From the NCBI GenBank assembly GCA_017859395.1, contig JAFMNE010000014.1, positions 1 through 50,285 of the forward strand: DNA of 50,285 nucleotides. The letters run 5' to 3'. This DNA is from Ilumatobacteraceae bacterium (GTDB lineage: Bacteria > Actinomycetota > Acidimicrobiia > Acidimicrobiales > Ilumatobacteraceae). Positions 35,770 to 43,332 of the stretch are shown one piece after another. Numbering within the stretch: the first letter of the stretch is position 1; the number at the start of each line of letters is the position of its first letter. The notes under the pieces are model-generated. The model was not told where the DNA came from and did no database searches. It saw only the letters and a program-made list of their open reading frames with translations. The translations under genes were made by a program, and so were the position numbers.

Positions 35770-36771
35770 TTACGCCAAATTCTCGCCGCCAAAGATCTCG
35801 CTCACGCTGGTGTCGTCGAACACGGCCGACAGCGCCTCAGCGATGAGAGGCGCGATCGACAGCACCTCGATATTGGGCAACTGCTTCTCCGCGGGAAGCG
35901 GCAAGGTGTTGGTCAGGATCAATCGCTCGAGGGGCGCGTTCTTCAGGCGGTCGATTGCGGGGCCGGAGAGCACGCCGTGGGTCGCCATCGCCCACACCTC
36001 GGTGGCGCCGCGTTCGAGCAGGATTTCCGCAGCCGACACGATGGTGCCACCGGTATCGATCATGTCGTCGGTGAGGATGCAGCGCCGGCCAGCAACATCA
36101 CCGATGACCTCCTTGGCCTCCACCACATTTGCCTGCCCTTTCGGACGGCGCTTGTAGATGAACGCGATATCGGCATCGCAGTCGTGCAGGTGTTGGGCCA
36201 TGCGCTCGGCAACCTTGATACGGCCCGAATCGGGTGACACGATCACTGGGGCATCGGGTGCATGCGTGCGTACATAGTTCTCGAGCACGGGCGCCGCAGT
36301 CAGGTGGTCAACCGGGCCGTTGAAAAAGCCCTGGATCTGGCCGGAGTGCAAATCGATCGAAATCATGCGCTTGGCGCCGGCCATGCGGAACATGTCGGCC
36401 ACCATGCGAGCAGTGATCGGCTCGCGGCCCTCGGCCTTGCGGTCTTGGCGGGCATAGCCATAGAAGGGGCACACAGCCGTGATGCGTTTGGCTGAGGCAC
36501 GTTCGGCGGCATCGATCATGGTGAGTTGCTCCATGATCGAGTCGTTCACACTGCGGCCGTCAACGCCGTAGTGGCTCTGCATGATGAACACGTCGGTGCC
36601 GCGAACGCTCTCGGCGAACCGGGGGCGAATCTCCCCGTTGGAGAATTCGACGATGTTCGGGTCTCCCAAGCCGAGCCCGAGGTGTTCGGCAACTTCTTCG
36701 GCTAGGGCGGGATGGGTGCGTCCGCTATAGATCGCCAGCTTCTTCGTGGTGACCTTTTCGATCGGTTGCAC
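35770..36771 (-). CDS. prs: Ribose-phosphate pyrophosphokinase
   Basis: Prs makes PRPP from ribose-5-phosphate and ATP for nucleotide, His and Trp synthesis. The 333 residues are the usual class I length plus a short N-terminus: FSNGEIRPRF, the active-site flexible region YGYARQDRK, DLHSGQIQGFF (Mg/ribose-5-P), and the PRPP loop ILTDDMIDTGGTI. GTG start has a GGGGGA ribosome site. It follows glmU by 95 nt in the same transcript direction. Confidence 0.97.
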   Translation of the reverse strand: MQPIEKVTTKKLAIYSGRTHPALAEEVAEHLGLGLGDPNIVEFSNGEIRPRFAESVRGTDVFIMQSHYGVDGRSVNDSIMEQLTMIDAAERASAKRITAVCPFYGYARQDRKAEGREPITARMVADMFRMAGAKRMISIDLHSGQIQGFFNGPVDHLTAAPVLENYVRTHAPDAPVIVSPDSGRIKVAERMAQHLHDCDADIAFIYKRRPKGQANVVEAKEVIGDVAGRRCILTDDMIDTGGTIVSAAEILLERGATEVWAMATHGVLSGPAIDRLKNAPLERLILTNTLPLPAEKQLPNIEVLSIAPLIAEALSAVFDDTSVSEIFGGENLA

Positions 36772-36866
36772 CGTTCCCCCTTCGTGTCATGCGCACCGGG
36801 CATGTTGTCGCCCGCCGCGACCGACAGCATAGGACGCTGACAGGTCGTGGTTCCCAGTCGCCCGGG

Positions 36867-37652
36867 TCAGGGCGTGGTGCGTTGGATCATCGCGGCCTCG
36901 GCCGCGGCGAGTTGAGCGGGGTCGTTCACCCCGGCCACCTCGTCGGCTGCGGCGTAGACCGCAGCTACCCGATGGCCGCGTGCGGCCAGCACGGCAATGA
37001 CATCAGTGAGGTAGTACTCGCCTTGGGCGTTGTCGGTGTTGGTGCGAGCCAACGCGTCGTGTAGGAGGTCGCGACGCACCACGTACACCCCGGCATTCCA
37101 CTCGCGAATTGCGCGTTCATCGTCGGTGGCATCGCGGTGCTCGACGATGCGCACCACCTCACCGCGGCCGTCGCGAACAACGCGGCCATATCCCGTGGGG
37201 TCATCGAGGGTGCTCATCAGCACCGCCGCAGACATTCCTGGTGCGGTTGCCGCATCGACCAGCGCGGCGAGGGTGCGGGCACGCAACAGCGGTGTGTCGC
37301 CGGGAACCACCATGACCATGTCGACGTCGACAGCGCTCGCCTCGCTGCCGCCGTCGATGGCGTTCAAACCGATCACCGTGGCATGTCCGGTGCCGCGCTG
37401 CTCACGCTGATGGGCGAAACGAACATGAGCCCAGTCGGGGGCAGCGCCAGCCACCACGTCACGCATCTGTTCGGCGCCGTGCCCAACGACCACCACGGTG
37501 ACCGCAGGCGGAATATCGGCGAGAGCGCCGATGACGTGCATGACCATCGGGGTGCCACAGACCGGGTGCAACGGTTTGGGCAGCGATGACTTCATACGCG
37601 TGCCTGCACCAGCGGCGAGAACGATGACAGCGACGGTGGGTACAGCGGGCAC
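36867..37652 (-). CDS. glmU: GlmU-type UDP-GlcNAc pyrophosphorylase domain only
   Basis: The 261-residue protein has the complete uridylyltransferase half of GlmU: VLAAGAGTRMKSSLPKPLH (nucleotide loop), GTGHATVIGLNA, VVPGDTPLLR, GYGRVVRDGRGEVVRIVEHRD, EWNAGVYVV and GEYYLTDVIA, ending at VAGVNDPAQLAAAEAAM. It then stops; the left-handed beta-helix acetyltransferase half of normal GlmU (about 450 residues) is absent, and the next 95 bases before prs hold no continuation in any frame. It would make UDP-GlcNAc from GlcNAc-1-P only. GTG start has GGAG 6 nt upstream; tRNA-Gln lies 46 nt before it on the same strand. Confidence 0.9.
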   Translation of the reverse strand: MPAVPTVAVIVLAAGAGTRMKSSLPKPLHPVCGTPMVMHVIGALADIPPAVTVVVVGHGAEQMRDVVAGAAPDWAHVRFAHQREQRGTGHATVIGLNAIDGGSEASAVDVDMVMVVPGDTPLLRARTLAALVDAATAPGMSAAVLMSTLDDPTGYGRVVRDGRGEVVRIVEHRDATDDERAIREWNAGVYVVRRDLLHDALARTNTDNAQGEYYLTDVIAVLAARGHRVAAVYAAADEVAGVNDPAQLAAAEAAMIQRTTP

Positions 37653-37698
37653 GATGACTCCGATGTCGATTTGGGGGCATACGGGTCGACGACCCGAG

Positions 37699-37770
37699 TT
37701 CCGGGGAGAGGACTCGAACCCCTACACGCGGCACCAAAAACCGCTGTCCTGCCAATTAGACGACCCCGGA
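37699..37770 (-). tRNA. tRNA-Gln(UUG)
   Basis: The minus strand folds as a cloverleaf of 72 nt: acceptor TCCGGGG pairs with CCCCGGA, anticodon stem GCGGT with GCCGC around the loop TTTTGGT (anticodon TTG), and a T-arm with GTTCGAGTC. CCA is not encoded. It lies directly before glmU on the same strand and appears to share the promoter upstream. Confidence 0.95.
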
Positions 37771-37774
37771 TCGT

Positions 37775-37791
37775 GCGGTGCGGAGCACCGC
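37775..37791 (-). promoter_or_regulatory. Hairpin at the 5' leader of tRNA-Gln
   Basis: GCGGTGC-GGA-GCACCGC is a perfect 7-bp stem with a 3-nt loop just before the mature tRNA 5' end. It would be the first structure of the primary transcript. Confidence 0.5.
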
Positions 37792-37802
37792 TGTGGACTC
37801 AC

Positions 37803-37831
37803 ACCGTACCGTGATGCTCGACACTCGTCAC
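37803..37831 (-). promoter_or_regulatory. Promoter of tRNA-Gln/glmU
   Basis: On the minus strand GTGACG (37826-37831) and TACGGT (37803-37808) are 17 bases apart, a good -35/-10 pair. Transcription would start near 37796, about 26 nt before the tRNA. Confidence 0.5.
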
Positions 37832-37862
37832 GTTGCACCGATGGAACGCGACGAACCGACGG

Positions 37863-37868
37863 TAACGT
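37863..37868 (+). promoter_or_regulatory. -10 element of bS22
   Basis: TAACGT, 10-nt spacer, ATG 37879, no Shine-Dalgarno. The transcript would be leaderless or have a leader of about 3 nt. Confidence 0.45.
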
Positions 37869-37878
37869 CGGTGCCCTT

Positions 37879-37971
37879 ATGGGTTCGCTGGTCAAGAAGC
37901 GCCGCAAGCGCATGCGCAAGAAGAAGCACAAGAAGATGCTGCGTCGGACGCGGCACCAGCGTCGCAAATAG
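37879..37971 (+). CDS. Ribosomal protein bS22 (AURKAIP1/COX24-like)
   Basis: A 30-residue, almost entirely basic protein beginning MGSLVKKRRKRMRKKKH and ending RRTRHQRRK. It matches bS22, the small-subunit protein seen in mycobacterial ribosome structures, and the C-terminal motif of mitochondrial AURKAIP1/COX24. More than half the residues are Lys or Arg. It sits in rRNA near the decoding side of the small subunit. Too short for usual gene finders; preceded by TAACGT rather than a ribosome site. Confidence 0.93.
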   Translation: MGSLVKKRRKRMRKKKHKKMLRRTRHQRRK

Positions 37972-37985
37972 CGCGCTGCCACCGC

Positions 37986-38732
37986 CTAGGTGGTGTGAGC
38001 CACTCGGATGTGCGCGCCCTCGTCGATCAGATCGGCGAGGGCGTCGTCGTGCGTGCCGTGCACGAACCATGTTGCGCCACTTCCGGCCAACATCGGCCGT
38101 TGGCCGCAGGCATCACCGATCCGGTCGCGCCAGTGTGCCAGTGCGGGCACCTCGGTGATCGCTGCCGGTTCGAGATCGTTGCCATGGTCACCCCTGGGTC
38201 CGCCCAGGTCGTCCCAACGCCGGTAGACCGCCGGGGTGCTCACCTGCAGTGGTGGCACGACCAAGGTGATGGTGGAGTGCTGAGACGGCAGCGGGTCGAT
38301 GATCTCGCCGATGCCGCGCACGCGAGCGCGACCACCCACCAGGCAGAACCCGACGTCGGCACCGATCTGCACGGCCGTCGCGGGGTCGGCGAGCCCGGCC
38401 CATCGCAGAACCGCCGCGGCATCTGCGGAACCGCCGCCGAGTCCACCGCCATGGGGGATTGCCTTGTGAATGTGGACCTGTGCGGTGCGGTTCATCAAGG
38501 CCAACGCCCGGGCTACGAGGTTGTCGTCGCCGGTGGACAGCCCGGCGGAGAACGGTCCGTCGATCGTGATGTCGGTCTGTTCTGCGGGCGTGATCCAGAG
38601 CGTGTCAGCCAGATCGAGGGTCACCATCTCAGCGTCGACGAGGTGATAGCCGTCGTCACGAACACCGGTGATGTGCAGCTCCGTGGTGAGTTTTGCCGGC
38701 GCGCCGATGCGCACCGCGTCGCGAGCGGTCAC
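37986..38732 (-). CDS. ispE: 4-diphosphocytidyl-2-C-methyl-D-erythritol kinase IspE
   Basis: IspE phosphorylates CDP-methylerythritol in the MEP isoprenoid pathway. The 248 residues are shorter than typical (about 280-310). GHMP motifs: GAPAKLTTELHITGVRDDGYH at the N-terminus, IPHGGGLGGGSADAAAVL as the phosphate loop with the catalytic Asp, and MLAGSGATWFVHG as motif 3. After the catalytic Lys the usual Asn-Leu is Thr-Thr, a change from the family. GTG 38732 overlaps the rsmA stop in GTGA; position after rsmA matches actinobacterial synteny. Confidence 0.9.
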   Translation of the reverse strand: MTARDAVRIGAPAKLTTELHITGVRDDGYHLVDAEMVTLDLADTLWITPAEQTDITIDGPFSAGLSTGDDNLVARALALMNRTAQVHIHKAIPHGGGLGGGSADAAAVLRWAGLADPATAVQIGADVGFCLVGGRARVRGIGEIIDPLPSQHSTITLVVPPLQVSTPAVYRRWDDLGGPRGDHGNDLEPAAITEVPALAHWRDRIGDACGQRPMLAGSGATWFVHGTHDDALADLIDEGAHIRVAHTT

Positions 38733-39553
38733 CGCGCCACCTCCCGGGCCAGGCGATACCACGCATCCAAGTCGAGGTGTTCGGGGCGCGCGGTGGGGTC
38801 GATGCCGGCAGCGTCGATCGTGGTGATGTCGGTGACACCAGCAAGTGATCGACGCAGCATCTTGCGGCGTTGGGCGTAAGCCGTCCGCACCAGGTCCCAC
38901 AGCACAGCCTCGTCGACATCGGGGGGTTGGCGATGGTGGCGCACGAGATGCACGACAGCAGAGTCGACGCGTGGCCGGGGAACGAACACGGTCGGCGGCA
39001 CACGCATGACGATGCGGGCATCGGCGCGGTGCGCGACTTTGAGCGTCACTGCTCCGATCTGACGCGTGTGTGGATGTGCGGTCATCCGTTCCGCCACTTC
39101 AGCTTGGACGAGCACGGTCATCGTCATGATCTGAGCGACGTCGGCGAGCATGTCACACACCAGACCGGTGGCGATGTTGTACGGAAGGTTGGCCACCAGA
39201 TGACACGGTGCGTCACCGATCACATCTGACCAGTTGACGGCGGCCGCATCGGCATGGACGACGCGGACTCGGTCGGCGACACCGGCGGTGGTGAGCACGT
39301 CGTCGAGCACCGGCAGGATCGCTCGATCCGCTTCAATGGCGGTGATGTCGGCACCGGTGCCAGCGAGCGCGGTGGTCAGTGCGCCAAGTCCCGGCCCAAT
39401 TTCAACGACGCGGTCGCCGGGGCCGACGTGCGATGCCGCAGCGATGCGTTCGATGGTGTTGTGGTCCACCATGAAGTTCTGGCCCATCGACCGTCGCGGT
39501 TCGAGTCCATGGCGTTCCAACAGTGCGCGCACCGCACCCGCGGACATGGTCAC
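38729..39553 (-). CDS. rsmA: 16S rRNA (A1518/A1519-N6) dimethyltransferase RsmA/KsgA
   Basis: RsmA dimethylates two adenosines near the 3' end of 16S rRNA during small-subunit assembly. The 274 residues have MGQNFMVD, VVEIGPGLGALTTAL (SAM motif I), LVANLPYNIATGLV (the NLPY catalytic motif) and AYAQRRKMLRRSL. GTG 39553 overlaps the stop of the upstream gene in GTGA and has GGAG 8 nt before it; ATG 39547 is the alternative. Order with tatD, this gene and ispE is conserved in actinobacteria. Confidence 0.96.
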   Translation of the reverse strand: MTMSAGAVRALLERHGLEPRRSMGQNFMVDHNTIERIAAASHVGPGDRVVEIGPGLGALTTALAGTGADITAIEADRAILPVLDDVLTTAGVADRVRVVHADAAAVNWSDVIGDAPCHLVANLPYNIATGLVCDMLADVAQIMTMTVLVQAEVAERMTAHPHTRQIGAVTLKVAHRADARIVMRVPPTVFVPRPRVDSAVVHLVRHHRQPPDVDEAVLWDLVRTAYAQRRKMLRRSLAGVTDITTIDAAGIDPTARPEHLDLDAWYRLAREVAR

Positions 39554-40059
39554 CAGCGGTACTCCACCGGGATCGGTGCTTCCGTCGGGTCTGAAATCAC
39601 CGCGAATGTTGACGGATGCATCATGACCGCTGGCCATCCGGGCTCAGGAGTGACGGCGGCGATGCAGGTGGTGCTGCGGCTGTTGTCGAGATTGGTGATG
39701 GTGACGAATCGCCCCGCTTCTGCCCCTGCGGCATGGCACAGATCCGGCTCGGCGATGTCGTAGGAGAACGAGGCACGGCCAGTGGCGGAATCCTCGATGC
39801 GGGGGATAGCGATAAACCTGCCACCGGCCGGCGACACATCGATCTCGCGATCGACGAGCGCTGAGGTCGGATCACCGAGGGGGTCATCAGCGTCGTGTAC
39901 CGATGTGGTCACCGCAGCGGCGGCCACGGTCGCCACGCTGGTCGTGGCGGCGTTCTCGGTGGTGCCATCACCGATCAGCCAGACGGCGGGAACACCGACC
40001 ACGGTGACCGCGATGGCGACGGCAACCCGTCGACGCTGGGTATCAGGATCCACAGCCAT
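39550..40059 (-). CDS. Membrane-anchored protein of unknown function, possible RlpA-like barrel
   Basis: A 169-residue protein with one N-terminal membrane segment (VAVAIAVTVVGVPAVWLIG) and an Ala/Thr/Val-rich stalk. The outer part contains GRFVTITNLDNSRSTTC, which recalls the VTNL-NGRS strand of RlpA-type double-psi beta-barrels, though the catalytic/binding residues are not clear. It occupies the place where corynebacteria and mycobacteria have rpfB, between tatD and rsmA. The barrel call is weak; extracytoplasmic location is likely. Confidence 0.6.
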   Translation of the reverse strand: MAVDPDTQRRRVAVAIAVTVVGVPAVWLIGDGTTENAATTSVATVAAAAVTTSVHDADDPLGDPTSALVDREIDVSPAGGRFIAIPRIEDSATGRASFSYDIAEPDLCHAAGAEAGRFVTITNLDNSRSTTCIAAVTPEPGWPAVMMHPSTFAVISDPTEAPIPVEYRW

Positions 40060-40062
40060 TGG

Positions 40063-40878
40063 TCAGCCGGCGGAACGCTCCAGCCCGAACATCGCACGGG
40101 CATTGGCAGCGGTGATTCGGGCGATATCGGCGGGGCTGACACCGCGAAGATCAGCCACAGCCGTGCCCACGGCAGTGACCAACGCTGGCTGATTCGGTCG
40201 ACCACGGTGCGGCACCGGCGCCAGATACGGGCTGTCGGTTTCGATCAGGATGCGGTCGGTGGGGCAGGCAACCGCGGCGGCGCGCACATCGTGTGCCGAT
40301 GGAAACGAAACAATGCCCGAGAAGCTGACCGAGGCCCCGCGTTCCAAGCAGCGGTTCAAATCGGCAACGCCGCCGGTGAAGCAGTGGAACAAGCAACGTG
40401 TTGGTGTGCTCTCGGCATCGAGGATGTCGAACGTGTCGTCCCAGGCCTCACGGGTGTGGATCACGAGCGAGAGGTTGTGCTCGTTGGCCAGAGCGATCTG
40501 GGCGGCAAATACATTGCGTTGTTCGTGGCGGGGGGAGTGGTCGTAGTGGTAGTCGAGACCGGCCTCGCCGATGGCCACCACCCGGGGGGCATCGATTAGG
40601 TCGGTGATCGTGTCGACCCCGTGGCGTGCCTCATGGGGATGCACACCCACAGTGGCCCAGACATCGTCGTGGTTAGCGGCGGCGTCGATCGCGGCAAGTG
40701 ATGACTCGCGATCACACCCAACGACCACCATCGCCGTCACTCCGGCCGCTCGGGCTGCGTCAAGTGCTGCGTCACGGCCGTCGGGGATCTTCGGGTCGTA
40801 GACGTGGCAGTGTGAGTCGAACCACTCTGTTGGCGTGCTGTGGTTCTCGGCATTGGCCGCGCGGTCGTTCATGATCAC
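40063..40878 (-). CDS. tatD: TatD-family metal-dependent hydrolase/DNase
   Basis: TatD is a metal-dependent 3'-5' exonuclease. The 271 residues have DSHCHVYDP (two His), GEAGLDYHYD (metal Glu), LVIHTREAWDD, HCFTGGV and ETDSPYLAPVPHRG (final Asp), and end in the typical NARAMFGL. It follows metG by 13 nt on the same strand and precedes the unknown anchored gene by 3 nt. Confidence 0.95.
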   Translation of the reverse strand: MIMNDRAANAENHSTPTEWFDSHCHVYDPKIPDGRDAALDAARAAGVTAMVVVGCDRESSLAAIDAAANHDDVWATVGVHPHEARHGVDTITDLIDAPRVVAIGEAGLDYHYDHSPRHEQRNVFAAQIALANEHNLSLVIHTREAWDDTFDILDAESTPTRCLFHCFTGGVADLNRCLERGASVSFSGIVSFPSAHDVRAAAVACPTDRILIETDSPYLAPVPHRGRPNQPALVTAVGTAVADLRGVSPADIARITAANARAMFGLERSAG

Positions 40879-40891
40879 GATGCGTTGAGGT

Positions 40892-42400
40892 TCACGACGC
40901 GATGCGCGGGAACAACGGGTCGCCCTTCACGATGGTGGTGCCGCCCGGGTAGCCACCCCATGACACCGCATCGGGGAGCCGTTGGTCGACGAGGTCGCCG
41001 GGCATGCCGAGGCGTTCCCAGATCTGTGCTGCTGTGCCCGGCACTGCAGGGTGGGTGAGCACGGCGATGATGCGCAGCGCCTCGAGGGCATCGCCCATAA
41101 CGGCATCAACCTCCGCACCGGGGTCGGCCTTCCACGGTTCATTGGCTTCGAGGTGGGCGTTGGTGGCACGGATGAGCCCCCATGTGGCCTCCAGGGCACG
41201 CGATGGTGACACCGCATCCCATCCCGCGGTGGCTCCGGCCACGGCGGTGGCTGCTGCGTCGGCGAGTGGCGAGTCGACGCGCGGAGCAGGTCCGACACTG
41301 CCGCACTTCTTGGCGACCACCGTTGCGACACGAGCCATTAGGTTGCCCAAGTTGTTGGCGAGGTCGGCGTTGTACCGCGCCACGAGACCGTCGTAGGAGA
41401 AGTCGCCGTCGGAGCCGTAGGTGGTGTCGGCCAAGACGTAGTAGCGGAAACCGTCGACGCCGACCGTGTCGACGAGATCGAGAGGGTTGACGACGTTGCC
41501 GGTGCTCTTGGCCATTTTCTCGCCATCCACGAGCAACCATCCGCCGACCGCCCAGCCCTTGGGTAGTTCGACGCCGGCGCTCATCAACATCGCTGGCCAG
41601 TACACGCAATGGTGGCGGATGATGTCTTTGCCGATCAGGTGGTAGTCCACCGGCCAACGCTGGGTGTGGTCCTGTGCAGGGTCGCCAAATCCGACCGCAG
41701 ACAGGTAGTTGGTCAGGGCATCGAACCAGACGTAGGCCACATGGTCAGAGTCCCACGGCAGGGGAATGCCCCAATCGAGTGAGGTACGACTGACCGAGAA
41801 ATCGCGGAGCCCGCCACGGATGAGCCCTAGGGCTTCGTTCGCCCGAAACTCCGGCACGATCGCTCCCGGGTGGGCGGCATACCAGTCGAGGAGCCGATCT
41901 TGAAAGCGACTGAGACGGAAGAAGTAGTTCTCCTCCTCGAAATGGTCGACCGGGCGCTTGTGGATCGGGCACAACCCGTCGTCGAGTAGTTCGTCATCGG
42001 TGTAGTACTCCTCGCAGGCCACGCAGTACTTGCCCGAATAGGTGTCGAGTTCGATATCGCCGGCGTCGTAGCAGCGCTGCAACAACTCGCGCACCGCCGC
42101 GTGGTGCCGGGACTCGGTGGTGCGGATGAAGTCGTCATTGGCAATGTCGAGGCGTTCCCATGTGCGTTGAAACGCCGGTGCGATGCGGTCGCAGAATTCC
42201 TGGGGTGTGGTGCCTGCTGCGTCGGCGGCTTGGCGGATCTTCAATCCGTGCTCATCGGTACCGGTGAGGTACATGACGTCGTCGCCGAGCAGGCGGTGCC
42301 ACCGGGTGAGGGCATCACCAACGATCGTTGTGTACGCGTGGCCGAGGTGAGGTTCGGCGTTCACGTAGTAGATGGGGGTCGTGACATAGAAGCTGCCCAC
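40892..42400 (-). CDS. metG: Methionyl-tRNA synthetase
   Basis: MetG charges tRNA-Met. The 502-residue protein starts VGSFYVTTPIYYVNAEPHLGH, with the HIGH signature as HLGH at residue 18 and KMAKS later; a single zinc knuckle CVACEEYYTDDEL...CPIH is present. No C-terminal tRNA-binding domain is seen, as in actinobacterial forms. Start at GTG 42400 is decided by TAGCGT 7 nt before it. It begins the metG-tatD-X-rsmA-ispE series. Confidence 0.97.
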   Translation of the reverse strand: MGSFYVTTPIYYVNAEPHLGHAYTTIVGDALTRWHRLLGDDVMYLTGTDEHGLKIRQAADAAGTTPQEFCDRIAPAFQRTWERLDIANDDFIRTTESRHHAAVRELLQRCYDAGDIELDTYSGKYCVACEEYYTDDELLDDGLCPIHKRPVDHFEEENYFFRLSRFQDRLLDWYAAHPGAIVPEFRANEALGLIRGGLRDFSVSRTSLDWGIPLPWDSDHVAYVWFDALTNYLSAVGFGDPAQDHTQRWPVDYHLIGKDIIRHHCVYWPAMLMSAGVELPKGWAVGGWLLVDGEKMAKSTGNVVNPLDLVDTVGVDGFRYYVLADTTYGSDGDFSYDGLVARYNADLANNLGNLMARVATVVAKKCGSVGPAPRVDSPLADAAATAVAGATAGWDAVSPSRALEATWGLIRATNAHLEANEPWKADPGAEVDAVMGDALEALRIIAVLTHPAVPGTAAQIWERLGMPGDLVDQRLPDAVSWGGYPGGTTIVKGDPLFPRIAS

Positions 42401-42407
42401 GACGACG

Positions 42408-42413
42408 ACGCTA
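42408..42413 (-). promoter_or_regulatory. -10 element of the metG operon
   Basis: TAGCGT, 7-nt spacer, GTG 42400, no Shine-Dalgarno. Confidence 0.55.
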
Positions 42414-42477
42414 CAGGGGGGAGCGACCGCAGGGCTTGGCACACCGGTTAGGCACGCGATGATGAGACGTGCGCGGG

Positions 42478-42483
42478 TAGCGT
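42478..42483 (+). promoter_or_regulatory. -10 element of the thioesterase gene
   Basis: TAGCGT, 8-nt spacer, GTG 42492; the same hexamer as the divergent metG promoter. Confidence 0.5.
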
Positions 42484-42491
42484 CGCATGGC

Positions 42492-43313
42492 GTGTCGGAC
42501 ACCTTCTCTCGTGCCACCGCTGTCGCTGCTCGTGAACCCGTCGGGGATGCGGATCATGCGGTGTTCGACGCCGAGATTCATGACGGCTGGGACATCATGG
42601 GCAATGCCAACGGGGGCTACACCATGGCCATTGCCACCCGAGCGATGGCAACGATGGTGGGCCGCGATCCGTTGACGGTGACTGCGCACTACCTGTCGCC
42701 GGGCACACCGGGTGCGCACCGGGTAGAGGTAACGGTGGTGAAGACGGGGAAACGTCTGGCCACAGCGACCGCTGCGCTGGTGAATGAGTCCACCGGTCGA
42801 GAGGTGATTCGCGTGCTCGGTGCGTTCGGGTCAGGCGATACCGATGCTCCACGCATCGTCAACTGTGCGCCTCCGGTGATGCCGGCCTATGAGGACTGTC
42901 AACAGGATCGGCCACTCGAGGGCCAGCCCATCGTTGCGGTCGCTGATCGTTTGGCGATGCGTGTCGACCCAGCCTGTTGCGGGTTCCGCGATGGTGAGCC
43001 CACCGGTGAGGCCGAGATTCGCGGATGGTTTGCCTTTGCCGACGGTGCCGACGTCGATCTGTTCGGTCTGTTGCTCGCCGCGGATTCGTTCCCGCCCGCG
43101 GTGTTCAATACCGATATCGGTGTGGGGTGGGTGCCAACCGTTGAATTCACCGTGCATCTGCGCGCTGCGCCGGCTCCGGGGCCGTTGCGCTGCGTATTCC
43201 GTTCGCCATACGTCGCGGGAGGGATGCTCGCTGAGATCGGCGAGGTGTGGGATGCGAACGATGTGCTGGTGGCCGAGTCGCGTCAGCTGGCCCTGCAGCC
43301 GCGTGTGGGCTGA
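42492..43313 (+). CDS. Thioesterase family protein (double hot-dog acyl-CoA thioesterase)
   Basis: The 273 residues look like a double hot-dog thioesterase of the TesB-like group: HDGWDIMGNANGGYTMAIATRAM and the long helix of the first fold, then GWFAFADGADVDLFGLLLAADSFPPAVFN and WVPTVEFTVHLRAAPAPGP in the second. It would hydrolyse acyl-CoA. GTG 42492 is favoured by TAGCGT 8 nt upstream; an ATG at 42459 would add 11 residues. It is divergent from metG. Confidence 0.85.
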   Translation: MSDTFSRATAVAAREPVGDADHAVFDAEIHDGWDIMGNANGGYTMAIATRAMATMVGRDPLTVTAHYLSPGTPGAHRVEVTVVKTGKRLATATAALVNESTGREVIRVLGAFGSGDTDAPRIVNCAPPVMPAYEDCQQDRPLEGQPIVAVADRLAMRVDPACCGFRDGEPTGEAEIRGWFAFADGADVDLFGLLLAADSFPPAVFNTDIGVGWVPTVEFTVHLRAAPAPGPLRCVFRSPYVAGGMLAEIGEVWDANDVLVAESRQLALQPRVG

Positions 43314-43332
43314 CGCACTGGGTCAGCAGCGG

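Noticed and set aside
36772-36866. A frameshifted remainder of the GlmU acetyltransferase
   Set aside because: The interval is only 95 bases and has no hexapeptide-repeat coding in any frame.
37498-37878. Extended frame upstream of bS22
   Set aside because: It overlaps tRNA-Gln and the glmU start on the other strand; the bS22 match begins at 37879.
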